Source of the DNA: Brachycybe producta
Taxonomy: Eukaryota > Arthropoda > Diplopoda > Playtdesmida > Andrognathidae
Assembly: GCA_036925085.1 (NCBI GenBank)
Contig: JAUPFP010000039.1
Location: 1,303,501-1,367,500 of the forward strand
Direction of reading: 5' to 3'
DNA length: 64,000 bases
Positions 37,801-47,149 of the stretch are shown here, in pieces; position 1 is the stretch's first letter; every line of letters starts with the position of its first letter. Position numbers and translations under genes: made by a program. The notes under the pieces were generated by a model that did no database searches, was not told the origin of the DNA, and saw only the letters and a program-made list of their open reading frames with translations.

Positions 37801-40596
37801 AGTAGTACATTAATATGTCAGAGCGCCATAATACGCTTATCTTTCTTAATCTTGATTAACTTTTAATCTCTTCTTGTACTTATGTAATGGAAGTCGTACG
37901 TTATATTTATATTTATGTCCAGCCGTGTTTTATGTTTGCAGTTTTTCTTCGATCATCTCTTTTTTCCCTTTCGAATCTAACAAATGTGAGACCGTAATTA
38001 AGAGTAATTGTCATTAATAATTATGTTGCTTTTATGATTATAATTAATTCTGTGTGCGTGATTTCTACGTGCGTCGCATTGTTGTACCGTTTTTTTTCTT
38101 CTGTTTTTGCTCGAAAACCGTTTTATTGAAATTTACTCGTGACTAATGTTTCTTTAGATACGTACAAACTGGAAGTGACTCTACTGAACATACTGAATTC
38201 ACTGGTGATTCTAGTTTGCTTGTTTTCTCTTCTACTTTGCTCCAGAGCGATCATACGAGCACAAATACTGAAATATGTAAGTTAAGCTTCTGCTTAAGAT
38301 AATATGAATGTGATTTAGGTAACAAGGATTTTTTTTCATGTTTTATTTTTTTTCCTAGGAAACAATAACATTCTTTTTAAAACATTATGGCAAGAAACTA
38401 ACTGTGAACGATAGGTTCGAATTTCTTAACGTTTGGTACGTTATGATAATCATCAATGATGTGTTAATCATTATGGGATCTGCTGTCAAGATACAGATCG
38501 AAAACAAGGTGAATAAAGTGATCCAATTATTATTATTAATTAACGATTTCGAATTTTGTTTATCTTGTCTTTCAGAGAAGTAAAACTAAGAAACTCGGAA
38601 GTATTTAGCAGCTTTCCTGTTGATACCTTTTAAAGGGAACTTTTTATGTCAGTTTTAAATTGAACAAACATTAAGGGAATGATATTTTTAAGTTTTTATC
38701 TTTAAAAAGTTTATTTTAAAAGATTTCGACATGAAAATACTATAAAGTGATACAGCCACCGTTCTAGTTTTTAACACTTTCGAATTTCTCCTTAGTTTTG
38801 TTTTTTTCTAAAACTGCAGAAAATAACCAGTGTTCAAAAATCAGCTGTTCATAAAGTGTTTTGACTGTGTTACAGATAGCCGACGTTGATCTCTACAATG
38901 TTTGCAGCATTCTTTTGGGGTCTGGTAGCCTCTTGGTTTGGATCGGAGTTTTGCGTTACTTCGGTTTCTTTCCCAAATATAATGTTAGTAAACTGTGAGC
39001 GAGATCTGTTATCGTAATCAGGCGATTTCTTAATGGGAAAAAATGGTTTCTCTGGTAATCTAGATTTTAATTCTTACTATGCGTCGTGCCGTTCCTGATG
39101 TTTTGCGGTTCCTTCTGTGCGCTATGCTCATGTACTTTGGATTTATTTTTTGTGGTTGGCTTGTCCTTGGTCCTTACCACATAAAGGTGCAAATTGTTAG
39201 GAATGTTATATTCTCAAAGCTTCCGTGATTTATCTGTGTTTTTGTCGATTTCCTCGTTTTAGTTTCGTAGTTTGAGTTCGACTGCAGAGTGTCTGTTCTC
39301 GTTGATCAACGGAGACGACATGTATGCAACTTTCACAATCATATCGATGAAATCGGGTCTCATCTGGTGGTACAGTCGCATCTACATGTACAGTTTTATT
39401 GCTCTGTTTATCTACGTCGTTCTCAGTCTCTTCATCGCAGTCATAATGGATACTTACGAAACGATTAAAGTATTATTACTTCGTTTGAATTATTATACAG
39501 GGTTCTCACCAACATGGAACATACAGGGCTTTTTGGAGAACTAAAACTTTTGTTAGAAACTGGGAATTTACGTAAAAGTCTGTCTGGATTGGGAGGAATT
39601 ACAATTCTCTCAACATTTATTTATATTTTCACTGCTATTTTTGATATTTAAAAATGCAGCTATTTTTGGTATGAGCCAACAACGCTAAATTTAAAGGGGA
39701 GAGAGCCGTAGGAAATTTTAAAAATATTTTTCGCCCGCTACACTCGTGGCAATTTGTGTATTTTAGAGCTTAATTATGGTCCTTTGCTGTGGAACTTCAT
39801 TGAATTTCAGGATCTTTTCATCCTAACGACCTGGAAATCCAAAATCGGGGAAAGTCAGAGAATTTTTTTAATCAATGTAATGCAACTATCCAAAGCGATG
39901 TCAATTGTTTAAAATTTGAAGCTTGTTTAATATTGTTTTACGCTCATTAGCGATTTTAATATAATTTGTGACAAAAACGTTGAGCTTGCTTTGATGGCTG
40001 AAGGCTTGTGTTTAAAAGTAACCTCCTATACTGGATCAGTAGCATTGATTTTCTCTATTTATTGGGGTTTACAACTTGATACATACTCAATTGAAAGTAT
40101 AAAAACAATCAATTATTACTTATGATTTAAGTTATGTAAAGTAAAAATTATAATTACAACTGGTCAATGGTCAGGTCATAGTAATTAGTGAAAATTGATT
40201 GTTTCATTTGTGTATGAATCATTAGTTTTTCATGGCCTGAAAAATTTAGAACAAATGAAAACTTGTATTTGGTGAGAACTCTGATTATAGCGACTTTAAT
40301 TGACATAATTGTTGTTTTTTCTACTATAGAATTGTTATGAGCACGGTTTTCCAAAAAGTGACCTTATGGAGTTTGTTTCTGAATGTCGAGAAGATGTAAG
40401 CAGTGGTATTTTTCGGTTAGATTCAGTAGATTCATGGCCAGGTTTTAAGCAATGGTTTTTATCATTTTTTCAAAGGTAACCTATTTTTTTATAATATTCT
40501 ATTTATTGCTCTACTTTTGTTATTGCAAACATTTGTTTTATGTTTCATTACAGAGGAAATTCCTCAGAAAGGCAGCCGTTATTGGGAGCAAAGTGA
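24810..40596 (+). CDS. MCOLN: Mucolipin (TRPML) lysosomal cation channel
   Basis: Exons: 24810-24969, 32065-32342, 32433-32624, 33910-34063, 34140-34245, 34811-34907, 35134-35230 (or 35286-35382), 38158-38276, 38359-38508, 38876-38983, 39064-39186, 39263-39469, 40330-40475 and 40554-40596. They encode 659 residues; human TRPML1 has 580. This is a PI(3,5)P2-gated Ca2+/Fe2+/Na+ channel of late endosomes and lysosomes. In order: acidic dileucine EEDPLLLL (from residue 54), polybasic [13 protein letters not shown] (phosphoinositide site), S1 ([15 protein letters not shown]), luminal domain, S2-S6, and a pore with NGDDM near residue 544. It ends ERQPLLGAK, a second dileucine. Every intron is GT-AG. 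Exon 4 is taken to end at 34063, because later donors give a stop or the wrong frame. Intron 1 is 7.1 kb. Exon 7 exists in two tandem versions. I cannot assign it to vertebrate TRPML1, 2 or 3. Confidence 0.97.
26458..26865. mobile_element. 408-bp DNA element with GCGCCAAAT subterminal repeats and a TTAGG block
   Basis: Target duplication GTATTTTC at 26450-26457 and 26866-26873 is perfect. The ends are inverted (GGTGGCGCTGA against GGGGCGACTGA). About 16-bp subterminal units of the type AAGCGCCAAATGGAAC, or with AACGCCAAACTG, repeat at both sides in opposite orientation. The superfamily is unknown; an 8-bp duplication is compatible with hAT, P or Merlin types. It has no coding capacity. Confidence 0.85.
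26610..26649 (+). repeat. (TTAGG)8 telomere-type repeat
   Basis: Eight consecutive pentamers, seven TTAGG and one TTTGG, lie in the middle of the 408-bp element rather than at a chromosome end. Confidence 0.9.
27005..27458. mobile_element. hAT-type non-autonomous element (454 bp)
   Basis: Terminal inverted repeats TAGTGGTCGCCAACC and GGTTGGCGACCGCTG are of the widespread hAT type. Target duplications CTTTAAAT (26997-27004) and CTTTAAGT (27459-27466) are 8 bp with one difference. Subterminal CGGACCAC motifs occur at both ends. No intact transposase frame is present. Confidence 0.9.
27917..28239. repeat. FB2 element, complete copy
   Basis: Left end TAGGGCTCGGATTTTTATGC, right end GCATCAAAATCCGAATACTA; these are inverted with a few mismatches and may be flanked by TA. 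Inner inverted modules: TTTCTCAATATGTGGCC with GGCCACAAATAGAGAAA, and a GGTTAGAGGCTAGAAAT foldback. Confidence 0.75.
28795..28820. repeat. (GA)n microsatellite
   Basis: About 26 bp of pure GA in TRPML intron 1. Confidence 0.85.
29701..29757. other. 25-bp stem, 7-nt loop hairpin
   Basis: Left arm 29701-29725, loop 29726-29732 (GATTTTG), right arm 29733-29757. The arms pair at 24 of 25 positions, and the remaining pair is a G-T(U) wobble. Pairing stops abruptly at both ends. The size is like a small pre-miRNA, but the perfect pairing also fits a miniature inverted element. It lies in TRPML intron 1. Confidence 0.7.
29950..30571. repeat. Two tandem FB1 copies
   Basis: Copy one spans about 29950-30230 and copy two about 30231-30571. 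Each has its own TTAGAAACTAGAA or ATAGAAACTAGAA left arm and CCCTTCTAGTTT right arm. The second ends AACACCTTAA. Confidence 0.7.
31437..32035. repeat. Tandem array of about four 160-bp pogo-like MITE units
   Basis: Approximate units 31437-31570, 31571-31733, 31734-31892 and 31893-32035. Each has CCGTTTAACACG-type ends (AGTGGAAACCGTTTAACACG and its inverse GTGTTAAACGG) and an inner GGGACCGAACCGAAAAT. The ends with adjacent TATA/TA suggest Tc1/mariner-pogo origin. The array stops 29 bp before TRPML exon 2. Confidence 0.7.
34483..34600. repeat. Pogo-like MITE fragment
   Basis: AAAACCGTTTAACACGAAAT, then CCGATCCCTTAGAATAGC, then TTTAATACGAAAAA: the same family as the tandem array. In TRPML intron 5. 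Confidence 0.6.
35134..35230 (+). other. MCOLN: TRPML exon 7a (alternative version A)
   Basis: 97 nt, entering in phase 0 and leaving one base (G). It encodes [13 protein letters not shown] and onward to [11 protein letters not shown], residues 330-362. The Cys in LHCHPD is positioned to pair with the Cys of PDCYQF in exon 6, as in the luminal disulfide of human TRPML1. The donor is a perfect gtgagt. It is separated by only 55 bp from version B. Confidence 0.85.
35286..35382 (+). other. MCOLN: TRPML exon 7b (alternative version B)
   Basis: Also exactly 97 nt, in phase 0 and out by one base, with acceptor ...catgtag and donor gtatgt. It encodes [18 protein letters not shown] and onward to [11 protein letters not shown]. 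It aligns over its whole length with version A and with the human segment ITFDNKAHSGR...QECKHP, and it keeps the Cys. Including both copies would add 194 nt and shift the frame, so only one can be used at a time. Confidence 0.8.
35643..36752. repeat. Larger pogo-like element or two copies with insertions
   Basis: Left end ACAGTAGAAACCGTTTTACA (35645) and right end TTCGTGACGGTTTCCATTGT (36733) are inverted. The right side has AAGGGACAGGACCGAATAC as in the MITE array. The middle holds a separate hAT-like insertion and AT-rich DNA. In TRPML intron 7. Confidence 0.5.
35793..35940. mobile_element. Short hAT-like MITE (148 bp)
   Basis: Ends CAGTTGTTCCCAAACTTT and CCCTTTGGGAATCACTG are the common hAT terminal type, with the TGCGGCACACC subterminal motif seen in many animals. 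The 8-bp flanks (TTCTAAGC, CCGTAGGC) match at only about half their positions, so the copy looks old or the flanks have decayed. Confidence 0.75.
38543..38862. repeat. FB1 foldback copy in TRPML intron 9
   Basis: Left arm with GTCTTTCAGAGAAGTAAAAC; right arm AAAAAGTTTATTTTAAAAGA and CGTTCTAGTTTTTAACAC, ending AATCAGCTGTTC. It ends only 14 bp before exon 10. Confidence 0.75.
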
Positions 40597-41095
40597 TTTC
40601 TTAGAAGGATATATTACATGATTGTTTTCTCATCATGTTTCTTTCGTTTCTGTGGCTATTGTTATACAATTCAACCTCAAAGCAGTCAGCTCTTTAAAAA
40701 AAAACATTTTTGTTGTCACTGCTGAATTATTTTTTTATATATAATTGTTTTTGAAACATGATTATGAGGCTACTTTTTTGTCTTTTTTAATAATTGTTTT
40801 GTGTTTCTATTGTAAATAAGCTCTATAAAAATTATAGAATGCTGACAATCTTATTTATTTTTGAAAGAATTATTATTTTCTCCCTCCTGTTTGTTTCCCT
40901 TATTTCCATGTTTATTGCATGGAGTAAATTTCAGTTATGATAAAGAGTAGATACTGGGCTTCCAAAGATCAACTTGTGTGTTTCCTGTAATGAAAGTCCC
41001 GTTTTTCATTTTCAAATTTATTTTAGGAAACATTTTTTTTTATTCCTGCATTGATTTGCATAAAAATGCATCTTTTGTACAAGTTGTAAATCAGG

Positions 41096-41322
41096 TATAG
41101 TTGCCTAATTGTAAGAAGGTTGTGACGTCATAGGGGTTGATAAAATTTGTACGATTATGTCATTTAGTCTGATAGAAAAGAAATTATATGAACAATTTAA
41201 ATAAAAGTGTTTTTTTTTAATTTTATTATTACCCCTTTTTATTAGACAAAATGACACAAGCCTTGTCTTTTGGATCAACCCCTCTGACGTCACATGCGTT
41301 TTTTTATGATGCGGCAGGTATA
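41096..41322. repeat. CRE-bearing foldback element, copy A
   Basis: Left TATAGTTGCC...GTGACGTCATAGGGGTTGAT; right ATCAACCCCTCTGACGTCAC ending GGCAGGTATA. Both arms carry a perfect TGACGTCA. The central part has AGTCTGATAG and TTAGACAAAATGACA. Confidence 0.75.
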
Positions 41323-41600
41323 ACTGGTATATCGTTTGCATCTTTTTTTTTAGGAACTAAAACATTAGTTTTGAATTTTTCTAATTATTTCTGAATTGAT
41401 TTAAATGTTAATAAATAATATTGCAAATATTAAATTTTATTTATAATAAATTATAATTTTTTTTTAAATTTATGTATTTTATAAAAATATTAAAACCATA
41501 AAATAATATTTAATTTTTTTTTTATAAAAATAAAAGTTTTAGATTATTATTGTATAAATTAAAGTATGTTTATATTTTTCATTAATTAATTAATGTGCAT

Positions 41601-41616
41601 ACCACTAGATGGCGAT
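41601..41616 (+). promoter_or_regulatory. CTCF-like core, best match
   Basis: ACCACTAGATGGCGAT fits the vertebrate/insect CTCF core CCACNAGRKGGC over its full length. About 40 bp on, GAGTTAGCTCAACTCCATG occurs, a motif shared with the other sites. Confidence 0.4.
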
Positions 41617-41836
41617 ATTTATTTCCGCTCTGTTTCCAAGCCATATTTACGAGGAGTTAGCTCAACTCCATGTTTAAAAAAAACGTAGTGTGTGAGCTTT
41701 CGTTATGTAGCTTCTATTCATGGCCCTTTTTATTCCTTTTAACCTTATCTTGCTATTTCCTATATTATATAAAGAAAACTTTATAATCTCTTTACTAAGG
41801 ACACCTACCGTTTGTGTAATAATAGAATTATGGTGA

Positions 41837-42085
41837 TTAGTTGTCTCATGGTAAGAGGAAGCTTGTGACGTCAGAAGGGATGACAAAAAAAAATTTAGAA
41901 TTGTGTCTTTTACTTTTGATAGAAATCGGATAAAGGCAAAGGTTCTGAACAGATTAAAACAAAGGGTTTTTGCATTTTTTTTTTGGTTAGTGCCGCCTTT
42001 TTAATTAGACAAAATGACACAGGCTTAAATTTTTTGTCAACCTTTCTGACGTCACGGGCTTCATAGTACAATGAGGCAACAATAG
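41837..42085. repeat. CRE-bearing foldback element, copy B
   Basis: Left TAGTTGTCTCATGG...GTGACGTCAGAAGGGATGAC, right GTCAACCTTTCTGACGTCAC ending ATGAGGCAACAATA. Both arms have TGACGTCA. It ends 400 bp before the UQCRH start. Confidence 0.7.
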
Positions 42086-42320
42086 TTCTATATTACAGAG
42101 TTTATGTGTGAAACAAGAATTCTGACTACTACAAACATTTTTCATTTTACTGTTTGTAAAAAAAAATTATTAGAAAAAGTTGATTTTAAAGTTTAATTGC
42201 TCCGGAATTCTGGTTATTCCTTCTCTCAGAAACAAAATTAAAAGAAATTTCAAAAAGTTTTAGAAACTAGAAAGGCTTTTTTTTGGGGCAACTATAAATG
42301 AGGTTAGCTCTAAATAGAGG

Positions 42321-42337
42321 TTGCGCCATCTGTTAGT
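42321..42337 (-). promoter_or_regulatory. CTCF-like core upstream of UQCRH
   Basis: On the minus strand the site reads ACTAACAGATGGCGCAA. GAGCTACCTCCATGTAG lies 50 bp further on. Confidence 0.3.
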
Positions 42338-42486
42338 TATACTCAACAATGGCCATCAAAGCTAAATAGACAGAGCTGTAAGTTGAGCTACCTCCATGTA
42401 GTTTATCTTGTGTTTTCCATCTGTTTTTTGTTTCCGTACTTCCGATCATCCGATTTGTGATTCGTTTTACTGAGGTTTTCGTTAAG

Positions 42487-43183
42487 ATGGTGTTCGAAAA
42501 ACCAGTTGTAAAAGCGCAAGGAACTGAGGTATGCTTTATAATTATTCTGATTAAATGCATGAAAAGCAAAAAATTAAAATAGAATGGAAGTGTTTTTCCT
42601 GGCGAAAGTTGCACGTTCCGGACACGTGTGATTAACCTTGGTGCTGCCCCATTTTAGCCCGTGTTCAAGGGTCCGGTCTTATCGTTATTTTTATTAATAA
42701 TTGTTTTGTGTTGTTTTTAATTTGTGTTTAGGAAGAGGAGGAAGAAGCAGAACTTGTCGTAAGTCTATACATGAATAAGAGCTAGTTAGCCTCTATGTGT
42801 AGCTCATAACTTATTGCAAGCTTTCAGACCTATATAAGACCTTAGCAGCCTTCGGTTGGAGGCTAGCGGCGCCTAATCGAAAGAATACCCCGTTTTTTTC
42901 ATTTCAATGCCTTCGTTAGGACCCTCAAGTCCAACTAAGGGAAGAATGTTCTCAAAAGACCAACTGTGCGGCGTATCAGGAGAAACTTCAGGTTTGCAAC
43001 GACCGTGTAAACAGCCGTAAGAAGACGGAAGAGACTTGCGTCGAAGAACTTTTCGACTTCATGCACTGCGTCGATCATTGCGTAAATCTACTTCTAGCTC
43101 TGTTTTAGCGAATGAGCCGCATTACAAATCTTTTATTTCTTCTGTTTCAGGTTTCTAAAAAACTTTTCCCTCTACTGAAGTAA
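42487..43183 (+). CDS. UQCRH: Cytochrome bc1 complex subunit 6 (hinge protein)
   Basis: Four exons (42487-42528, 42732-42758, 42920-43081, 43151-43183) encode 87 residues; human UQCRH has 91. The hinge protein is an acidic subunit of respiratory complex III facing the intermembrane space, where it helps the docking of cytochrome c1 with cytochrome c. Two CX9C pairs are visible: C-AAYQEKLQV-C and C-VEELFDFMH-C, the helical-hairpin signature stabilised by disulfides. The acidic run EEEEEAEL comes partly from a 27-nt micro-exon. The protein ends HCVSKKLFPLLK. All introns are GT-AG. AATAAA at 43248-43253 is a good poly(A) signal. Two elements with TGACGTCA sites lie 0.4-1.4 kb upstream. Confidence 0.97.
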
Positions 43184-43247
43184 CGTCAATGTTCGCGTTT
43201 GTCTTTAGAAATGATTTTTTAAATTGGCCCGAGTGCGTTCAATGTAA

Positions 43248-43253
43248 AATAAA
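43248..43253 (+). promoter_or_regulatory. Poly(A) signal of UQCRH
   Basis: AATAAA 65 bp after the stop codon of UQCRH. Confidence 0.6.
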
Positions 43254-43569
43254 TCGCTGATGTAGGGTTGGATTTCTTGTGTAAATATTATCGCAAGACT
43301 CTGCCATCATTTAGTTAATAAACAAAATTCTTATAATGTGTTACATTCGATTGAAGTTTTTTTTCTTTTCTTAAGGTAGTGTTTAAGTGTCTTTCATCTT
43401 TCAGGAGTCCGATAGCGATAGAAAAACTATTGCGATAGTGAAACAATCGACTGGTTGAGCAACCGATAGTACTATCGAGGAGTAATGTTCTTTTTATGGA
43501 AAGCCTTGATTTTACGACTGGCAACGGCCAAAAATTCTAAGTAAAAAAAAAGGCTTAAAATAAGAATTT

Positions 43570-43735
43570 TTTAAAATCTGGTTATTCTAGTTGTTGTGTC
43601 AAATTCAGAAAACTAGAAGGGCAGCTCAATCACTTATGGGTATATTGTCATGTTGATATTTTTTTTAAAAAAAAATAAACACTTCATATACGAAGAGTTT
43701 TAAAAAGTGACTCAATTTTATGTAAGACGATATTA
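43570..43735. repeat. FB1 left half
   Basis: CTGGTTATTCTAG, GAAAACTAGAAGGGCAGCTC and GTCATGTTGATATT are present; the right arm is absent. Confidence 0.6.
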
Positions 43736-43869
43736 TTTATATTCACCCATCCGCCCGTTTGAAAAATGGTCTTCTCCCATTTTTAATGTTGCACGTGCTA
43801 TATGTGCCTCTCGCTACGCTCACCGTGGTTGCAACAGAAAGTATAAATAGTAGTTTTAACATTTATTAA

Positions 43870-44180
43870 AACCAAGTGTGCTTGTGGCGTAGTTTGTATA
43901 ACGACTGACTCTCCATCTTGGTTCGAACCCCGCAGTTTCACCAACATGCTGTCATTTGTGTGTTCCCATTGTCTCGCTTGCTTCTTAAGGAGATGCAGCA
44001 GATCAGAGATCACACTGCAATAATAAGTTGAATACGTGGAAACCAAGTTGAGAGTGATGATGTACGTACGAACTGGAGCCCAAATAGGACTTCAGTTGAG
44101 GGTTTCGTTGTGGGTGGGTAGTGTCATTGGTTGGGAGCGTCAGGGAGAATTTCTGGTGTGGGCTTTTTTTTTTTTTTAAT
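43870..44180 (+). repeat. Probable tRNA-derived SINE
   Basis: A box-like TGGCGTAGTTTGT (43885-43897) and a strong B box GGTTCGAACCC (43920-43930) are spaced about as in a tRNA promoter but a little short. A body of about 230 bp without tRNA folding follows, ending in a T13 run at 44166. The body matches no coding pattern. A second copy would be needed for proof. Confidence 0.5.
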
Positions 44181-44261
44181 TTTAAAAATTAAAATTTTTA
44201 TGCTTTTTCTAAACTAATAATTTAAAAAGTCAAAAATATATCCTATGGAGGAACCTTATTT

Positions 44262-44425
44262 ATAAAAAGTTTTATTTTGAAAGATATCAACGTAAAAATT
44301 ATTTTATGTGTTCTGTTCTAGTTTCTAAAACACTTTCTATGTTTGTTTTTTCTTCTAAACTTCTGAAACTGCAGAATAACCAGATTTCAAAAATCAGCTG
44401 TTCAGGAAAACATTTTAATAAAGAT
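44262..44425. repeat. FB1 right half
   Basis: TTTTATTTTGAAAGATATCA, GTTCTAGTTTCTAAAACAC, then CTGCAGAATAACCAG and ATCAGCTGTTC. It ends about 260 bp before the SDR start. Confidence 0.65.
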
Positions 44426-44685
44426 CAAAGCACATATATATTGTTTTCCAATTTATCGTTTAAAACTAAAAACACCTTTGGACGTTTGTTTATTGCGTAA
44501 AATTAAGTTTGAAGCGGAACTGCAGACATTTATTACTTCCGTTCAAAGACCTTGATGATAAGATGCTCAAGGTCTAAGCGCATTTATAATTTGACCTGAC
44601 CTTTGACCCCTAAAATAAAACTGCTTCTGTGTTGAAGACGCATCAAAAGAAAGTCAATAGTCAATATTCTTGTGTGTGTATCACC

Positions 44686-46896
44686 ATGAGTAGTTTAACA
44701 AACAAAGTCGCTCTTATAACAGGTATTATGACTGAAATCATTAAGGGAGCTTCTGCACTTGAATTCCAACTTGAACCTAGAAAAGACCTATTCAAGTGTC
44801 ACTATATTTCAGGGTTTTTCTATGCTGGAACCCTTTGCCTAGGGTTCAAGTGCCTAGTTTTCTTCCTGTGGGCATTCTTTCCAATACTTTGTGAATTATT
44901 CCATCTCTTTAATGTTGGTAGCAACCCGTGGATAATTTTATTTCAGGTGCTAGTGCCGGGATTGGCGCAGGAATCGCCGTTCATTTTGCATCTTTCGGAT
45001 GTCGCCTTGTGCTTACGGGTCGTAGCGAGTTGGCTCTGGCGAGTGTTCGCGACAAATGTGTCGCTCGAGGACAGCGTTCGGAAAATGTACTAATAATTGT
45101 AGCATTTATCTTAATCTCGTAATTATACGATGTTTTTTTTTTTGAAAATAAAAGGTGTTGATCATTACTGGAGATTTGACAAATGATGACGACGTTAAAA
45201 GAATAGTTACAGAAACGGTCGCTTACTTTCATGAATTGGACATACTGGTAAATGTTGGAAAAATTATTCAGCATTTCCACTAGAGGACGAAATAGGGTTC
45301 TATTCCCATGGAATGTGATGGGATGGGACTTGTTTGGTGCGGCCTAATGGAATGGGTGGGTCATAAAGGACTGGTTGGATGAGTGGGACTCATAGAACTA
45401 ATGGGATTTGGTTTTACAGTTGGGATGATAGACATGGGGAAATACGAATCGGACAGGGTGATATGAAGCCAAACGTTTGTGGTACTGTCATTTTGGTCTC
45501 TAGTTCCCAACCAAAATAGAATTTTCAGAGAACTTGAATTTTTGTTAGAAACTCGTGGAAAACTTAATTTATATATATAAAAAAAGCCAAAAAGGTTCCA
45601 AAGGTTCATATTTTACTACTTTACATTATATTTTAAAATGTATGTAAATTACAAGGGGAACCCGAGGAATTTTTTCTTATATAATTTTAATAAGAAAATA
45701 TTTTCGATAGGTGAACAGTGCTGGAACTTTACTTTTTGGTTCTATCGAAACTCAAACCATGGAAATATTCGATCGAACCATGGACTTGAATCTACGTTCT
45801 GTGGTGCACATAACTCAGTTAGCGGTTCCACATTTGATCAAAACTAAAGGTTCATTGAAGAAAATTAATTTCACTCTTTTTTTTAAAAAAAACTAAACGT
45901 TTTAAAATGCAATCTGTTTAACAGGAAACATTATTGTAATATCTGGAACTACTGGCCAAAGAGGGGTAAAACTTTTTAACTGTTTTAAAAACTAGAAGTG
46001 TAAAATGATGATTTTTAATTGATTGATTTACTAGTCTAGTTTCTAAACTTTTCTAATTTCTTCTTAAGCTGGTTTTAAAGTAAAAACGCCTTTCAAACTC
46101 TGGTTATAGTCTGTCTTTAAGGCGCAAATTTAAGATAAACTTGAAAGTGTCTTAGAAACAAAGAAGGATAACTCAATTACTTGAGGGTGTTTTCATGTTA
46201 TGATGTTTTTTAAAAAAAGCTTTTTATGTCAGTTTGAGAATAAGTGATCTTTAAACAGTCGATATTTTTTAATATTTGTCTATAGAAATTTTATTTCGAA
46301 AGATATCAACCTGATCGAGTTTCTAAAACAAAATAATCCCAGTTTTTAAAATCTGTTACAGCTTCCTCGTATTCTCGCCCTGTCCATGGTTAAAGCGGCA
46401 CTGAATATGTTTACTGAAGTCTTAGCTTTAGGTTATTATTGATTGATACTACGCCTGTCAATAAAATGACAATCTTAGTTATAATATTTTATTATTTCAG
46501 ATTTAGCATCAAAAGGAGTGAGAGTCAATTCAATCAAGTACTTTTTTTTCCTCCGCATTTATTGCATATTTTGTAATGAACAATTATTATTACAGCCCTG
46601 GGGTAATTAAAACCGAATTGCATCTTCGTGGAGGAATGTCTCCGGATGATTACGAGAAGGTGATTGAAAATGACATGGTTTGCAAAATTGTATGTTAATT
46701 TTTGTGTGTGTTTTAAAAATAGTATTTGGAGCACTCTGCTGCTGAGACCCATCCACTTGGAGCTGCTTTGGGTCGTATTGGAACGGTAGAAGATGTGGCA
46801 AAGGCAGTTGCATTTGTGGCATCGGATCAAGCGGAATTTGTGACCGGAATACACCTGACTATTGATGGGGGTCGCGTTTTGGCACTGCCGAAATAA
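44686..46896 (+). CDS. Short-chain dehydrogenase/reductase family protein, catalytic Ser and Tyr absent
   Basis: Nine exons (44686-44722, 44947-45086, 45155-45247, 45711-45849, 45925-45965, 46362-46431, 46501-46537, 46596-46659, 46723-46896) encode 264 residues, the classical SDR size. The Rossmann fold is intact: TGASAGIG (12-19), GDLTNDDDV, NSAG (92-95), LNLRSV with Asn117, NPGVIKTE, and a C-terminal IDGGR. The C-terminal half resembles metazoan FabG-like, 3-oxoacyl-ACP reductase-type SDRs. The active site is altered. The place of the catalytic Ser is Gly144 (VISGTTG) and that of the Tyr is Leu157 (LALSMVK); Lys161 remains. All nine exons splice in frame, so this does not look like simple decay. 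It may be a pseudoenzyme or a binding protein. AATAAA lies at 46948-46953. Confidence 0.92.
46068..46340. repeat. FB1 foldback copy in SDR intron 5
   Basis: Begins TTAAGCTGGTTTTAAAG; arms GATAAACTTGAAAGTGTC and AAAGATATCAACCTG. It is cut short at GAGTTTCTAAAACA, 20 bp before exon 6. Confidence 0.7.
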
Positions 46897-46947
46897 AAAT
46901 CGAATGATACTAGAATGTTTCTCAAATGTTTATTAATCGTGTAACGA

Positions 46948-46953
46948 AATAAA
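46948..46953 (+). promoter_or_regulatory. Poly(A) signal of the SDR gene
   Basis: AATAAA about 50 bp past the stop; another AATAAA overlaps the stop codon at 46892-46897. Confidence 0.5.
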
Positions 46954-47149
46954 TTAACTGATTGTGACACTATAATCAAGTAAAATCTGTTGCTATATTA
47001 GTTATCATAATTTATTATGCTTTTTTATTCATGAAGAATACTGTATTTAGAGGCTATAAGAGTTTTTCTTCAGGGTCAATTTATTTAAATGAAGTTGATT
47101 TAAATCGCGAATTAAAACAATTGATTTTTTTCATTAAAACTAACTTGAT

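Larger units (their letters stand above)
40597..42486. other. Intergenic region between TRPML and UQCRH
   Basis: AT-rich, with two TGACGTCA-bearing elements, two CTCF-like sites and an FB1 fragment (about 42195-42275). No coding signal is visible. A weak 3' UTR of TRPML is expected at the start. Confidence 0.5.

Noticed and set aside
43885-43945. A functional tRNA gene
   Set aside because: The B box is good, but the A-to-B spacing is short and no acceptor stem or cloverleaf can be formed; SINE-like is more likely.
44686-46896. The SDR as bacterial contamination or recent transfer
   Set aside because: It has eight phased GT-AG introns and an FB1 element in one of them, so it is a resident nuclear gene.
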